Shown here: piece after piece, positions 11,700 through 25,390 of the stretch
Layout of the letters: each line of letters starts with the position of its first letter
Numbering within the stretch: the first letter of the stretch is position 1
DNA from: Trichuris trichiura
Taxonomy: Eukaryota > Nematoda > Enoplea > Trichinellida > Trichuridae
NCBI GenBank assembly: GCA_037903355.1
Contig: JBAJFE010000032.1
Location: forward strand, 372,001-436,000
Direction: 5' to 3'
Length of the DNA: 64,000 nt
Translations under genes and position numbers: made by a program
Notes under the pieces: generated by a model
What the model was told of the DNA's origin: nothing
The model's database searches: none
What the model saw: only the letters and a program-made list of their open reading frames with translations

Positions 11700-12315
11700 A
11701 ATTGAAAACGGTGTTGAAAGTCATTTTACCGAATGGCCAAAAGACTGATAATCATAACGTTGAATGGTCAAAGTGTTGAAATTCAGAATACTAACTAGTC
11801 AAAATACCGAAGATCAAAATTTTGAATTTTCGAACTTCCGAATAGAGTTGACCCTCGTTATCTGCGGTCTTCTTATTCGCGAGTTCCTTACACAGGGATT
11901 TGTCCAAGATAAAGAGTGGGGTCATATTTTAAGGAATTCCAGTGCATCGCTGCTAGATATGAAACATATTCTAGCGTTTTTATATAATTGTGCAGTTGCA
12001 ATACTATGCTCTAATCTGCGCTAATGTATCATAACACATGAAGCCACTCTTTATCCCGTAAGGAGCTTGCGAATAACAAGGGTAGACTGTATTCATAGTT
12101 TCGACTTTTCGACATTCTCGCTATCCAGTAGTGCGACTTTCAGTTATTCAAGTTTCAGTCGTTTGGACATTTCATATTTCGACCATTCGATCTTCCAAAT
12201 TTCAGTCCTTTAACGTTCAGCATTTTGACTTTTGGTCTTATGAGCCAAACCAGTTTGAAAATCAGCTTTTCAACCACCACAAGATGAACTATTTGTTCGA
12301 TGTAAAAGTTTAATC
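11700..12315. mobile_element. MITE-like element with quasi-periodic arms and a nested inverted-repeat core
   Basis: The core (about 11845-12090) has terminal inverted repeats: GTTGACCCTCGTTATCTGCGG on the left and a GCTTGCGAATAACAAGGGTAGAC stretch on the right. CCAAGATAAAGAGTGG also pairs with CCACTCTTTATCCCG. Outside the core, both flanks are built of loosely periodic units of about 10 nt (ATTTTGAC, TTTCGAC, ATTCGAA, TTTCAG variants), the left flank in the complementary sense to the right. This resembles a non-autonomous Tc1/mariner-pogo type element with repetitive subterminal arms. No coding. Confidence 0.55.
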
Positions 12316-13796
12316 CAAAAGGAGAAAAACTGAGCTCTCGGAGCGTTCTATTCGTTTAAATCTGGTAATACTGTTTTACGCTGTCAACTGATGGTTAGGT
12401 ACAGACAATGCAGGGTCAAAGACAGGCAAGCTCCCAAGTGAATTCGTCTGTGTTATTTTTCTGGGCGTAGAGCAATAAATCAGAAATGCCAATGCTGACT
12501 ATATGTGGTTCACTCCTATTCTTCATCCCTGTTGATGCACATGTTGTGGCACTTGTACCACGTCATGAGGCAGTCATCTGTTAATGCTGAGCTTTTTACC
12601 CAAAAGAAATTATTTCACTCCTTGTTCCATAGTCACTGATGCTATCACGGTCTCCTGTATGACCTTAAGGGCAGTCTTTTACCAACCACCGTCTCCCTCT
12701 GCTCTGGTAGTTGTTCCCTTTTTTTGAGAGGAAAGCGTAGCTCCCCAATGAAAGTAACTCCCTCCACGCAAAACTTAATTATTTCTGTCAGAAGGTATGT
12801 CAAGGAGACTTTCACTGACATAGCTAATCCGATGGGATGTTTGTGAAGAGATCCCTCATGTAGTAGCTCTCCAGGAGATCATCTATGTCAAGCCTGATCT
12901 CTTTTATCTCTCTGTTACGAAGCTAAAGTGTTTTTCTTTTATTAGACAAAGATTTCAGGTTTTGTTGCTATGACATATTTTGCTTATGAAGCTTTGTAAG
13001 CATAATAGTTCAAAGCACTTGACATTAACTGCCCATTTCAACCGTCTAGCAATAGCAGACATCTTTTCCCTCATCTCGTCAAATAGGATAGACAGCTGAC
13101 TTTTAACGTTTTCCTGATATCTCTCAGCGCCATATAACGTACACTACTCATTGTAGCAATTTTGCCAACTTGGTATTGCGTGCATGTCCATCCATAACGA
13201 TGTATAGATTGTCTTAGCTCTCCTTGGCGATGACCGCTGGTTGTTTATATTTCAGGTATTTCAGAAGTTTGAATTCCAGCGAGCGCAGATTCATTATTCA
13301 TTCATAATGCTTGCTCTGGATTTCTTGATGCATTGTTCCGCTGTGGGTATCATGTTCAGGCAGTCGGTATCAGCGATTGTAGAAATGAACTTGAAACTTT
13401 CCACAAGGATATTTTTTCCTATGCCATATGAAGCCTCCAAGCTGAAGTTCAAAACTGTTCTGTCTATGTTTTTTTCATAAAACACTACTGCTTGTTCTAA
13501 GTAATGAACGCAAAACCAGATGGCTCTGAAAGTTCAGCTAAACTCCTTTTGTATTAAACGTTTGTGCTGAACAACCGTCTCACCAAAATTGGATAATCGC
13601 CATTCGATGACATTTTAGCTTCAGCCACTCTGATCTGATCTCCTTTTAAAACTCGTAAAGCAAAAGTCTACAAGCTAAGGCACTGAAAGCGCGGGAAAAG
13701 TAATACCTTAGTGAAAACCAGCATAGTACAGGTTACTGGCTTTATGATTGGGCTAGCGTGATATTATTGGATCGTTGACTGTACTTCGTTAATGCT
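12316..13796. other. No recognised gene
   Basis: No convincing coding. Minus-strand translation of about 12450-13200 gives pieces with many stops that could be a decayed transposase, but no motif is definite. An opposite-strand pair of frames of about 65-79 codons at 13241-13485 looks like chance. Confidence 0.4.
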
Positions 13797-14701
13797 GAAA
13801 GGAGCAGAAGAAGAAGTGATTGGTGAGTAATCAGTTCGCTAAATCAGTCGATAGGCATTACCGCCACCTATGTTTGATCATTTCACGTGAACGCTACGCA
13901 GCCCAGTCTGTTCCGCCAAACGATTGTTACAGGTGGCAGCAGTTAAAGCGCTGCTGCTGCTACTGCTGCTTATCTTGTTCAGTGATCGGCGTCGTATTAT
14001 CACCATTCCGCTGTGTCACAACTAAAAGAATCAAGAGACGGGTGGCAGTTCAATGGTAATCCTATCAGTGGCGCATAGTCACGAAATAAAAGCTCAAACT
14101 TTTATTATCCTTGCTCAAAAAAAAAGATAAACTGTGCTAAAGTATAGAACGAAAAATATTCAGTAGTCTTCTAAAAGCGGTTCCACTTGAGACAGCCAAA
14201 CGGCTTGCTGGAATTCAATGCGAAGGAGGTCAGCACTCCATTCGTCTGCAAGCTCTCGTAATTCATCAATTCTATCCATGTAACAGGTCGGATTTTCCAG
14301 AACGGCCATCGCTTTTTCTGCTATGATAAGTGCTTTTATTGACAGACGATTCTGCACCTTCGTTGGAGCCGGCAGCACCTATAAAATCACTTGAAAAATG
14401 CTTGAGAAAATGATGCACATCTTTACTAACCTTATTCTCTTCAACTATTATTAAAGCATGCCTTGTAGTGCTGTAAATAAATGAAAAAATGACTGTTGCC
14501 TCATCGGGCTGCGTCCTTGAAGAATCATCATCTATCAACATGAGGTCCCAAAAAAGCTTTTCAGCTCTGTTTGAAACAGTTCGTGAAATTGCAGACTGAA
14601 CTGTCCTATCTTCCATTATGCAACAATCACAGAGCTCTCCTAAAGAGAGATGCTCATAGAGTGAGTCTTCTTGGATTTGAATTTCTCTTGTTGTTACCAT
14701 G
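13797..14701. repeat. Duplicated block, copy 1 (gene A and its 3' flank)
   Basis: The 3' flank of gene A (about 13797-14159) and gene A itself match 19150-20073 in direct orientation. Matching stretches include GATTGGTGAGTAATCAGTT, GCGCCAC/CCGCCAC blocks and ATTATCATCAC/TATTATCACCATT near the gene ends. The two copies are strongly diverged outside the exons. Confidence 0.6.
14160..14700 (-). CDS. Unknown two-exon gene A (paralogue of gene B)
   Basis: I propose exon 1 at 14431-14700 and exon 2 at 14160-14378 on the minus strand, joined across a 52-bp GT-AG intron (14379-14430). The spliced frame is 163 codons including the stop, giving a 162-residue soluble-looking helical protein with no signal peptide. 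Exon 1 is exactly 270 bp, as in gene B. Shared features with gene B are the start of exon 1 (SLYEHLSLGEL), EDRTVQSAISRTV, RAEKLFWDL, the exon junction VEEN, and exon 2 LSIKALIIAEKAMAVLEN, DLLRIEFQQAVWLSQ. I do not recognise the family. Conserved reading frame, exon length and intron position between two diverged copies argue that it is, or recently was, protein-coding. The gene lies inside the giant inverted repeat. Confidence 0.68.
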
Positions 14702-17700
14702 GAAAATTAGCTGAAAGAATTATGATTTAGTGTTGTACGCGGTAGCATATAAAGTTGAAAACAGCTTACGTTTCATGTACTTTCAAAAAAGGCTAAAGCT
14801 TTTGGCTGTGCGGTCTGAGCAGACAATGTATGTCTAAAACAGTGTTCAAAACAACAAACGCTGTCTGGTACGTAGTGGCCTACCATACTGAGACATATTT
14901 AACAACAGGCTGTGATTTTTTCTCTGGCAGTCACCTTTGTCATTTGCGTCATCTCTGAGCCAATCAGGTTTCGCACATAGTTGAACACAGTTGCTTTGGT
15001 CAGATAGTAAAATCTTTGAGAACTATGTCCATTTTTCAACGCTGTACAGCCTTACTAAGTTCCCACCGTTGATTCATTTAGAAATTTTACTGCTTGCAAG
15101 CCCGCGACTCCTACTTGCCTGAATAATGACTCTCACAGACTAGCCAACTTGAATGGCTGTTCCGTCGCTTTCCTTTTGCTGCAAGGTACATATGATTGGT
15201 ATATGAGCTCTTAATGCTAAAAGGACTCTCTTTTTAAACTGTCAGGTATGTCGAAAGGAGCATTTAAGCAAGAAAATGAATTTTCAGTTTTGATAAGCCC
15301 GGCATGTCTCATCGATTGTTTTACATTGTCTGGAAAAGATACTGACCGTGTGAACTTGTCACTGCTTCATGCGCAAAAAAGCATGACTCGTTATTGGGCA
15401 GGAATGCCTCCGTTCCATAAGGTCAACGCATAAACAAAATGCTTTCACAACTTTTATATCTGTTTCGTCTAATGAATAAACTTTCCTCAGGCAGAGATAA
15501 GCAAAAACGTTTTCAGCTCTGTTGTGAACTGATAACTAAATTTTCATCCAACTATCATTGCAGGACTGTCCAAATTCAAGCAGCTTCAACTGAAAGATTG
15601 ATAAGGTTTTGCGTCAGAGTCTGACCTAGTAATACTGTAGTTAGGTTGCTGAGCTTGTTAATCTGCGATTATTCATGTTTAGTTTTATTTAACAGAAGGC
15701 AGCTCTCTCGAACGTCAGCATGAATGTCAGTCAAAATTCAAAACCTTTACAAATTTATACTTGAAGCTCTTAGTTAAGCCGGCAATAGGACTTCAATACC
15801 TACCAAATGACTGAAGCTCCTTTTCACCTTTGCGAATCATTTCTGTTGCATTCAACGCCTTTAAATCAGTACTTTGTTCCGTTTTTACATACTCTGCTAC
15901 AGCTACTATGATGTCTATATTAGTTATGACATACTGACCTCATAGCGCAATGGGATACCTGAAGCTGATACCACTAATGCATATGTCTTTCAGTAGCAGC
16001 TCACTTCATACAGCTAACTGAAGGACATAGCAGGCCTTGAATGTTACTACATTGAAAAAAATGAAACCTGCTGGACGCCATGCTTCGAAGCAGATTCCTT
16101 TATTCCGTGAGAAAATACCATTCTTTAAGGTTGTATATCTACTACAGATATAGATATAACCTTTCCATTCTGTTACCACGGAAGATTTTTTTAATTCTGT
16201 TAATTTTAAAGTACATATACAATTAATAACGAGAAAAAATTGAACGTGCTCCTTACAGGCCATTTTCTTTTTTGAGCAGCATCATTTGCAGCTCCTGGTG
16301 AACAAAGAATAACGTAATACATACTGTTTCTTTAAGCTGTATGCATGAGCACTGGCACCAGTCGTAGGAACTGTTTTCACTATTTTTTTTATGAAGTTGC
16401 TATTTCTCATCAGACGTTTTTAAATATAGTCAAGACGTGTAATAGCGTTTGAACTCCACTATATTTTTTTGAAATCACAAAGGCATAGTTTGACACAAAG
16501 ACATTGTAATTTTTTCAGCTGAAATCCCTGCCGAGAAAGTTTTATATATCTGGCAAAAACTGGAATTCTTAAGCTGAGAAAAGGAGTGCAGTGGATTAAA
16601 AGCAATGTTATTATCAATAGATTAATTAAAGTTCGTTGGACTGCGCAAGCAGTGGCAGCTTTTTTAAAAAACATTCCTAAGGCACAATCAGCTCATTTGA
16701 TTTGTTCCTATTCTGTTTCAGTAGAATGAAAAGACATATGATGTTATGTGGATTTTTTGCGCATTAAATTCGCATGATTTCATAACCCTGAGCCACCATT
16801 TGACCTTATAAAGGCAGCCCATACGTTCAATGTTTTAATGTATTGTTAAAAGATCTTTTAAAGCTAGCCTGGTTCCACCATCAGCTTCATTGCTATCATG
16901 ACTAACGTATAAAAGTAAGCCTGTTTTTTGAATATTGTCAATGTCAGACTGCTCTTGCGGAAATGAGTATAGATTCCATAAGATTTCCTTGCTGAAGCTA
17001 AAACTTCTTTTTCTTGAAAAGGTCTGCAACGCTGTCCTCCCAACATTTTTTTGAATTCCTTCTGCCTTATTATGAGCTCAGTCATTTGAAGGCAGAGCCA
17101 ACGGAAACCTGAAATGGGCGTTTTCATTTTTTATGTCAAATAACCCATTTTGAAAAGCTGTATGATGTTGGTAAAATTCAAACCACTCCTAAATACCCTC
17201 TCTATTAATCAGGCTTTCCTTCTTGTGCAGTCACGAAAGAAAGTTAAGCGCGAGAGAATGTTCAAAAGTTTTTTGCACATGAGAAGACAAAATGTACTAA
17301 AGAGGGTGCGCTAAGCAGTGTAGCCGCATGACGCATTTGTTTCAGTGTGAGTAGCTTATCATGGACGCTTTTCTACTGACAAACAAAAAGTCAACATTTG
17401 ATTAGCATAGAAGCGGCTTGTTCCGTCTTGCTGCCGTCAACTTTTTCTAACATTGACGCTGAAAACTGAGAGCATTGCAGGATGCGCAAATCTTTTGTCA
17501 TTAAGCAAAATGCCCAGAAAATATTAGTATAATTTGACAAGAAGACGCTTAGGTGACAGGCTACAACTAAAGGCATTAAGTTCACACCAAAGTAATTTAT
17601 TTGAACATGTATGTTTGACATACATAGATCAAAAAAGTGACAAATTTCAACTCGTCATCTCAAAAGCCCTTTTGCTAAACTTTTGCTACCAAAGAAGGAA

Positions 17701-19149
17701 ACAGAGTCATATTTTTGATTTTTTAATTCATTCATTTGGTAACACTACGCTTACCCGCTTATCGGAAGTTCATTGAGAGGTCTGTGACTAACGCACGCGC
17801 TGAGCAGATGCTGTAATAGGAATGTAAGTATCGGTGATCACTACTGGCGTCGCAGAGTTCACATTTTAATGTGACATCGCCTGTTGAATTGAATTGAAAA
17901 CTTTTAGATACCTTTTTAGGACAGTTATTTTTTATCATTAGGTGAAACTGCTGGTGCCTGCTCAATATTATACACGCGGTAGTCAGGAGCTCTGCATCAA
18001 CTGAATGAGTATTAGCAAACCTTACCTGCTGTTAACGAACTTTACTTCTACTTCATAACTATGAGAACTATTAATCTTTCGAGAGTAAGAAAGCGTGCTT
18101 CAAGCGTATCGGTCAACTATGTAATAATTATCACGCTTGTCTAGCAGGTTAGGTAATTTTGTTAAAGAAAATAGGCAGTAATCTACCCATCTCCTTTTAT
18201 GGAATTAACGAATGATTGATTAGAAAAACATAAGTACCTTATTTTAATACTATATCAACTTTCTTTCTTCAATATATTATCAACCTCACTGTTGCATTAA
18301 GCCTAGCCCTCACCTCTTAAAATTTACGAAGCTAACTTTGTTCTTTTCATTTGCTTACGTTTGGCTATTGACTCAAATTGTGCTACTTGTAAATTTGCAT
18401 ATTGACCCGAAGTCGTTTTCAGCTTGACAGAAAAGTCGGTACAAAAAGTTAATCAACAAACAAGGCAGCATTCACCGAAATGATACTGAGGATGAGATAA
18501 GACCACCAATGTATAGAAGTGCTCTAAGCTAAGTTAGCTAATTGTCGTGATAATTTACAAGTAGTCAGTGTTAGATTCTTAGGCATAAACCATGCTGTGT
18601 TTGCGTCTACAAATATAAGGTAGGCAAGCAGAAAGTTTGAACTTGCTGAACTGAATGACCGTTGATTTGATGATGTTGATTGGTTTTCATTGTGCTGGTA
18701 ATGATGACAATTAAAGCACAGAATTTTAATCATTCCGAAATGCTTTTTCTAGTTTTCTAATACTTACATATAAGTATGGATTCAGGCTTCAAATGTTATT
18801 ATTATGAAAACACAGCACAGCGTAAACGCGTTAAGCAGACATGATAATTTAAAAACTCAATGCTGGAATAAGAATATCTCATGGTCGTGTGCTGTGTTCT
18901 AAGTAGTTCAACTAGCACACAAGATTTGCACTTTTAGACTTCGCTGCAATGAAGTTTGTGCGTTCATTCCTGAGGCGTAATATACTGCTAGCTCGGATGG
19001 GGAAAACGCAGACTGCTTCATTTGAATTGGCAATGACAGTACGTTGAAGTTTTTGGAAACAGTCAAGCGTGTGTGAGCCAGATAAAGCTTTTGAGTAAAC
19101 TGATGTTCCGTTCGGCGCATTGCCGTGTTGCAGACACTTTACTTAGAAT
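14702..19149. other. Non-coding spacer between genes A and B
   Basis: About 4.4 kb without a recognisable gene. Frames here are short (under 90 codons), often overlap on opposite strands and lack paired splice sites. No transposon motif or RNA gene is recognised. Confidence 0.45.
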
Positions 19150-20073
19150 TTACTGAAAGAGGAAACGATTGGTGAGTAATCAGTTAACTAGATCATTCGA
19201 TAGCAGCTGGCGCCACTTAGCGTTTTTTGAATGCTACAGTGATAAGGCAACAAAAAAACCAGTCCGACCCACCGAGTGAATATTAAATGAGGCTGCACAT
19301 TCAAGCGTTGCTATTGCTTTTCATTATCTGTACTCGCTGTTGGATTATCATCACGGCGTTACACAGCAGTTGAAAAGCTCAAATTGCAGAAATAATGCAA
19401 AGTCATTTCAGCAGCTACAGACAGCCACCAGACAAATGTTAAGCGTTTATTACAGCTATAAAAAAAAGATGGGATAATCAGGCTCAGGAAAAGAATAATC
19501 TGCATTCGATTTAAAAGCAGAAAAATGTCCAGAGTCCTGTCGGAAGCCTTCCAGTTGGGAGAGCCAAAACGCTTGCCTAAATTCAATGGAAAGGAGGTCG
19601 ACATCCATGTTGTCTGCGTATTCCCGCACTTCCTTGATTCTCTGTATGCAAACTTCTGCATTCTTCAAAACTGCCAACGCTTTTTTAACAATGATTAAAG
19701 CGTCTACGGACATGTGGTTCCTGACATGTATAGGTGCAAGCAATGTCTGCAACGTCAAATGAAGTTAATTCCAAAAAATGAGAAAACCCACTGCATACTG
19801 ACCACGTTTTCCTCAATCAATGTTAAGCCACGTTGTGCTTGACCAAATATGGTCCAAAAAAGCACCTTTACATGATTCTGCAACGTGAATGACAGAATGC
19901 CATTGAAAACATTGCATAAATCACGAAAACTCTTTTCGGCTCTATCAACAATGGTTCGTAAAATTGCTGACTGAACCGTGCTATCTTCTACGAAGCAACA
20001 TCTTTTCAAGTCTTCCAGCGAAAGATTATCATAGGCAGAGTCTACTTGTACTGATATGTCTCTTTTTTTCATT
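19150..20073. repeat. Duplicated block, copy 2 (gene B and its 3' flank)
   Basis: Direct-orientation counterpart of 13797-14701, as shown by the shared GATTGGTGAGTAATCAGTT segment and the conserved exon/intron organisation of the contained genes. Confidence 0.6.
19456..20072 (-). CDS. Unknown two-exon gene B (paralogue of gene A)
   Basis: Exon 1 is 19803-20072 (270 bp) and exon 2 is 19456-19746, with a 56-bp GT-AG intron (19747-19802) at the same position as in gene A. The product has 186 residues. Aligned landmarks are YDNLSLEDLKRCC, EDSTVQSAILRTIVDRAEKSF, LTLIEEN, then MSVDALIIVKKALAVLKN and DLLSIEFRQAFWLSQL. It carries an extra C-terminal tail (about 24 residues, DSGHFSAF... ending in FFL) absent from gene A. 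Sequence downstream of both genes is also shared (TGATTGGTGAGTAATCAGTT at about 13818 and 19168), so a whole block was duplicated about 5.3 kb apart. Function unknown. Confidence 0.68.
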
Positions 20074-23000
20074 TTTACGAAAGAACACCTAAAACATTAA
20101 ATGCTGACGCGCGGCATACTAGGTCATAAGAGTGTGAAGGCAGCTTGTGCCTTGGGTGCCTAAACAAGAAGAACCGCCTTGCCGGCCGGACGCCAGCAAA
20201 CACGTGAATGCTATTGGGGCTGAAGGGCTGAAGAAATCGTGCTGTCATGCATAGGTGGCGCTGAGGAAGCAAAATAAACCGGCAAAACGCTATTAAAAAC
20301 AACTGACCGTCTATGTCGCGCTGCCGCAGATTCGACGGCAAACTGATACTTCTTCACACTGTCGCTGTGGGCACTTACTAAAGCACAGTTGTGATGAGCG
20401 ATAGATGAAATATTTAGAAATGTTTCACCACGAGATTATGTAGCAGATTCCATTGTTCTGCTTCAAAACGTTACAGTCTCCATACTGTCCGCTGCTCTCT
20501 CAGATGTACGACACTCTTAGTCATTCATTTCCTGTTTAAAGTCATACCCTGCCTTTTAGCTGCAGTTTTTGCTACTCTTCAGAATTCTTTCAACACATTT
20601 CGTATTATGGGCTGTCGGTACGGGAAGCTTTGCAATAACAGGTTCATGCGAACTAAACAGATTGCATTTGCGCGCTGCACGTATAGCAGCAATCACAAAT
20701 GCTACAAAGAATTTATAAAGTTTATAACCTCAAAAATGCATTGCCTTTAACTGGAAAGTAGTGATCAGTGAGTCATTTTTATTCATCATTACCATTATGT
20801 ACTTATATTTTTTACGTAAAGCTAAATCGGATGATGAGAAAAAGCTTTCTACGTCTTTTTCAATAACAGTCTCTACGCATCAGATGCTACTTCTCTACTT
20901 AAGCTTGACGCTGTTGATCTGGTTTTTTTGGCAAATCGATCATGCTGTAAAGCTTTTACTTTCCCGGCTAAAAGGTGCAAACAGTGATGTCATAAGCATT
21001 TATCCATTTTTCAGTCGAAACGGTATACACACAGTAAGCTGCCTCAACCCGCTGCTTGCTATCTGCAATATTAGGACAAACTGAATAGGGAGTTTCGAAA
21101 AAATGACTTTAGCAGTGCTCCTGAACCCTAAGCTACGTTTCTGTACGCTCTGCATTAAGCTATATTCATTTCACCGCTACTGGAGAGAGGTGACTGAATC
21201 ATAAAGCTTAATCTCATAAGGCAGATCTTTTAAGCTCAAACATAGATGTATTTTCCTAAAATTAAAGAGTTTTCAAAGCATGTATAGAGCAACAGTCTCA
21301 TAATCTCCAAAATGACTGACACCAGCAATGTATAGTCATCCACGTGACCAAGGGTGTGTGTAGCATTGTTTCTTCACACGTGACAGTGTTATGCAAGTGT
21401 GTTGTTTTTTCATCACATCTTTTCGTGACTAAATGTGTACTGCCAATGGTACTTAGGTTTTTGTACTATCTATGGAATGATCTTCGTTTTACGGTTAATA
21501 ATTTTTATGACTGCCATACATTTGTTCAAGCAATGGGTAATAGCACAATTAGCAACAAATGGGAATTAAGAATTCTGCGTACTGAATGCGCAAAGCTAAG
21601 AATGTGCATTGCACCCAGCGCACTATTTCAGATTCAGGAAGGCATTGAAAAATATAATTATGCTTAGTAGGCTGTGTATTAAGTGCATTTTTGATTGTAC
21701 AGATCATAATGGAAGTAATCTGCTTTCACACAGGCCATGAATAAAAGGATATCAAGAAATTTTGCTAAGCAAGGTTTCGATAAACAAATAAAAAGTCTGT
21801 TTAAGAATTTAAACTTAGGCCCTACTTCAAAATAGTGATGCACTTTTTTCATTGAGGATAAATGTAAGCTAGAAATGGCATAGAAAATGTTTTGCCACAT
21901 ATACACAACCAGTTTTCTTTTATAAACATTTTTTTCTTGCATAGCTTTCAGAACTCAAACTGTCCTATCATCAATATAGGGTAATAATATTCAATGAAGA
22001 AACCGTCAGGGACAGAAAAATAGGAAATGAGCTACTTAAAAGAAGATGGAATAAGCTTCACAGGCATACAATGAAAGTGGTGACACAATTCCTTTTAAAT
22101 ATCTTCTCTTTACCCTACAGCACTTCTGATGATCACAATGGGGTCAGCTCAACGCTGGAAAATCTGCAATCCTTTGCGTCACATTTTGTCTACATGGTAT
22201 AAACGATTTTTGACATATGCAACTGAATTATGTCAAAGCCACTAAAAGAAAACGTAATCTAACACATGACAAAGTAAGAAAGAATTAAGCTTACGTAATA
22301 AAAATCAGTATCATGTATATAGAATCTCTAAAAAACAATTTATAGACCTGCGTAACAATTATCTGTGTTTTGTTTCCTGCGAACTTTTCATTGCACAGTT
22401 TCCTGAGCTCGCCTTGCCAAGTCATCAACTTGTAACATATAAGACTGTCTCGAAATTCCTACTACACGATTTTGTGTTTCACGAATCTTCTCTGTCATGT
22501 GAGCAGATGGCTGTTTTTTAAAAACGAACAGCCTTATGCAAATATCTGTCTCAAGTCCACAAAGTAATTTGTTCAGTCCCTTTACTTCATCTTTTCTTCA
22601 CTGCCATTTCAAGGCAGAACCCAAGAAAGCCCATTTACGCAATGTGCAACCACAACTAAAAGGCTGCAGCGAAAGGCATGAAGGTTTCATGCAATTATCA
22701 TAGTGACGGAAAAATATGTACAAGCTTAGGCGGTAGGCGACATACAAGCACTTCTTTGATGACTGACTGCTCATAAGGCGCCTGGCACAAGCTGTCATGA
22801 GCATAGTAACTTTTAGCGAAAACCAGTTTTCATACTTCCGTTACAAGCTCGCGGCAGCTTGTCAGTGAGTCACGTTGAGCTGTTTGATCATTCAATGACT
22901 AAGTAAATAAAATGATGTTGCCTTAATTGAAATAACAGAACTCATTAGCGCTTTGTCTGCTTTTTCTACTCTCAGCATTTCACCTCGAACATGCGAAATA

Positions 23001-24700
23001 GCATGTGAGCTAACGCGCTCGAACGAGGTTACTTTTTTGCGTTGTAATGCAAAGACTGTTAATAGTTCAGTGGACATTTAGAGAAAGACTTATTTTTAAA
23101 AATTTTGTTTCTATCGTAATACCTTGTCGCATGCACATCTTCTTGTTGAACTGTAAATGTGACCATCTTCAGTCGACGAGACGAGGCGCTGCTGAACAGT
23201 TGCAAACCAGCGTGGTCTAAGCTTTGTGCCCGTAGCTGCTGAACCTCTAGCCTGCTGGCGCCCTACTCTGCCTTTTTCTGATGATATTCCGCAGAGGACC
23301 TTCGCTGTGCACTTTCCTTTGTCCAGAGCAGTGGCTTTAGCCGCATACCAAATTTTCAAGCGCCATTACTGACGACAAGTTATGATTCATTCGCTACGTA
23401 CAATGACATGCATTGCTCCTGACTATGTGCAGTTATCACGTTCAGACTGCGCCATGATAACGCTGGGGCACTATAGCAGATGCGTCATATCAAAATTGCT
23501 CACTGCATTGAATGCTCATCATGACTGCACTATAGCTTCATTATGGCGGTACGAGAATGGTACCACTCTGTTTTGGTCATTCACCATTCTGATATCTTCT
23601 GATAACTTCTGGGATTCTATACCGTTGTAGCGAAGTCCGAACGTCTGGAAGCGCTTTTGCAACATTTTTGCTCATCTATAAAGAGGTACGTTATTGCATT
23701 TCATGCAGCAGCTGTTTTCAAGTAAGCTGTGCATGAAGTGTTGGCATGAATCCTATGTTCCGTAGTTATGTGCACGTTTTCTTCACTTGTCAAGTTTTAT
23801 TTACCCGTATTAGTCACTCCTTTTTTATTTATGCAATCAGAATTGCTACTAGTCAATACTCTAATTGTTCACACTGCTTTCCCGCTGTTTTAGTTACTTT
23901 GTTCTGTCAACAGCCTTGAGCAGTAGGGATACTGTCGACATGTACCAGGTATACGATATGCTTCTGTTTGATCGTCATGTACCATTGATACTGGCAATCG
24001 CATGTGCTAAGCACTCTGCATTCAAACTGGTCCGTCAGCGACTTGTTAGAAAATCGACAGTAGCAAGTGACGATAGAATCTATTATTGCGTATTCATATA
24101 GAGACGTTTCTGAAAACCAGTACTTGCACATGAAATAAGTGTTTCCTAAAACGCTCATTGGTTAATATATACATCGGATATGAGCAACCACCAAGCTGTC
24201 TACGATGATCATAAAACGCAATGAGCCAAGCCCTCAGGGTGGCAGGGAAAAGCAAGAAACTTTAAAGCGAACTACTGATTGAATCAAATGGTCTTAAAGG
24301 GTCTCTCCTTGCTCTGCACCGTCAAAGAATGAAATGACGCTTCAACATGAGCGCTTTCCTATGTCGTGCTACGGTCTTCCAAATGTTCCTCGTGCCGTGC
24401 TACATTTCACTCTGTGTAGACTTGAGCTTTAATAATGGCGTCATTTTGATTAGTAGTGCGACAGTATGGTAAACCTTTCAGCTGCAGGTTGACGTTAGAC
24501 TTTATATGCGGTGCAAGAAAAGCTAAACATTTTTGTTCCAAGCTGGTCAAGTTGATTTTTTCCGACGGTTCACCCAGAATGGCATAATTTGTTACGGTAT
24601 GCAACACTGAAGTGGAAAGCATAGCAGCGTTCAGATTGACTTCTGTTGTGCAGACTGCCTAAGGAAATGATATAAGCTTGCTGGAAATGATATAAGCTCA
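20074..24700. other. No recognised gene
   Basis: About 4.6 kb of A/T-rich sequence. A 107-codon hydrophobic frame at 20761-21084 has no recognisable family. A 16-nt direct repeat GGAAATGATATAAGCT occurs twice close together near 24662-24700. Nothing else could be supported. Confidence 0.45.
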
Positions 24701-25390
24701 GTATCTAGAACTGGCGTTCTGATAATTCAGAATGACGGTTGGCATCCCAGTGGTACCTTTATATGGGCAATGTAGCACAGCATCGTTGGAGCAATCAGGA
24801 AAGATAGATCAGCATGGTTCACCTATGATGGCGTACCAGAGGCAGACAACCGAAGGCAAACGTGGCAGAGAGCTTCAAACTAGACCACCCCAAGATGATA
24901 CGAAGGTTGCGCAAACGAAAGGAAAAGACAAGAAGACGAAAAGAGCGTCGTTTCATTTGTCATTAAAATATTAAGATATTAGTGATCAAAGATATGAGGA
25001 ACTACTGCTGATCAATCCTGTCGGCAACCAATCAGAGCATCTGGACGAAAAGAAGCGAAAGAAGCCTTTATTTGCAGCATACTGGTGCGTCCTGAACAGC
25101 TGAAAAATTATGAATGCTGCTCAGGCGTAGTCATTTAGGAGAGGAACAGGATGGCTGCGCAAAAGGGAGAGCGACATTACTCTGCTGAGCGAAGGGATGT
25201 TCTTCAATTTAATACCAGTGAGCACATGTAGCACATGTGTAACAGCACTTGTCGCACCCTAAAGCTTATCAGGGTTGGATGTGGAGGAAAGCAGCCAAGA
25301 AGAGCCAATGCAACTTGCTCAAGTGTGCTCCACCTAAGATATGTGTTGCTGGCTCCATACTTTGGTTTTCGCGGCAGCTATCGCTTCAGA

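Noticed and set aside
20761..21084. 107-codon frame with hydrophobic segments
   Set aside because: Hydrophobicity follows from T-rich sequence; no start context, homology or paralogue.
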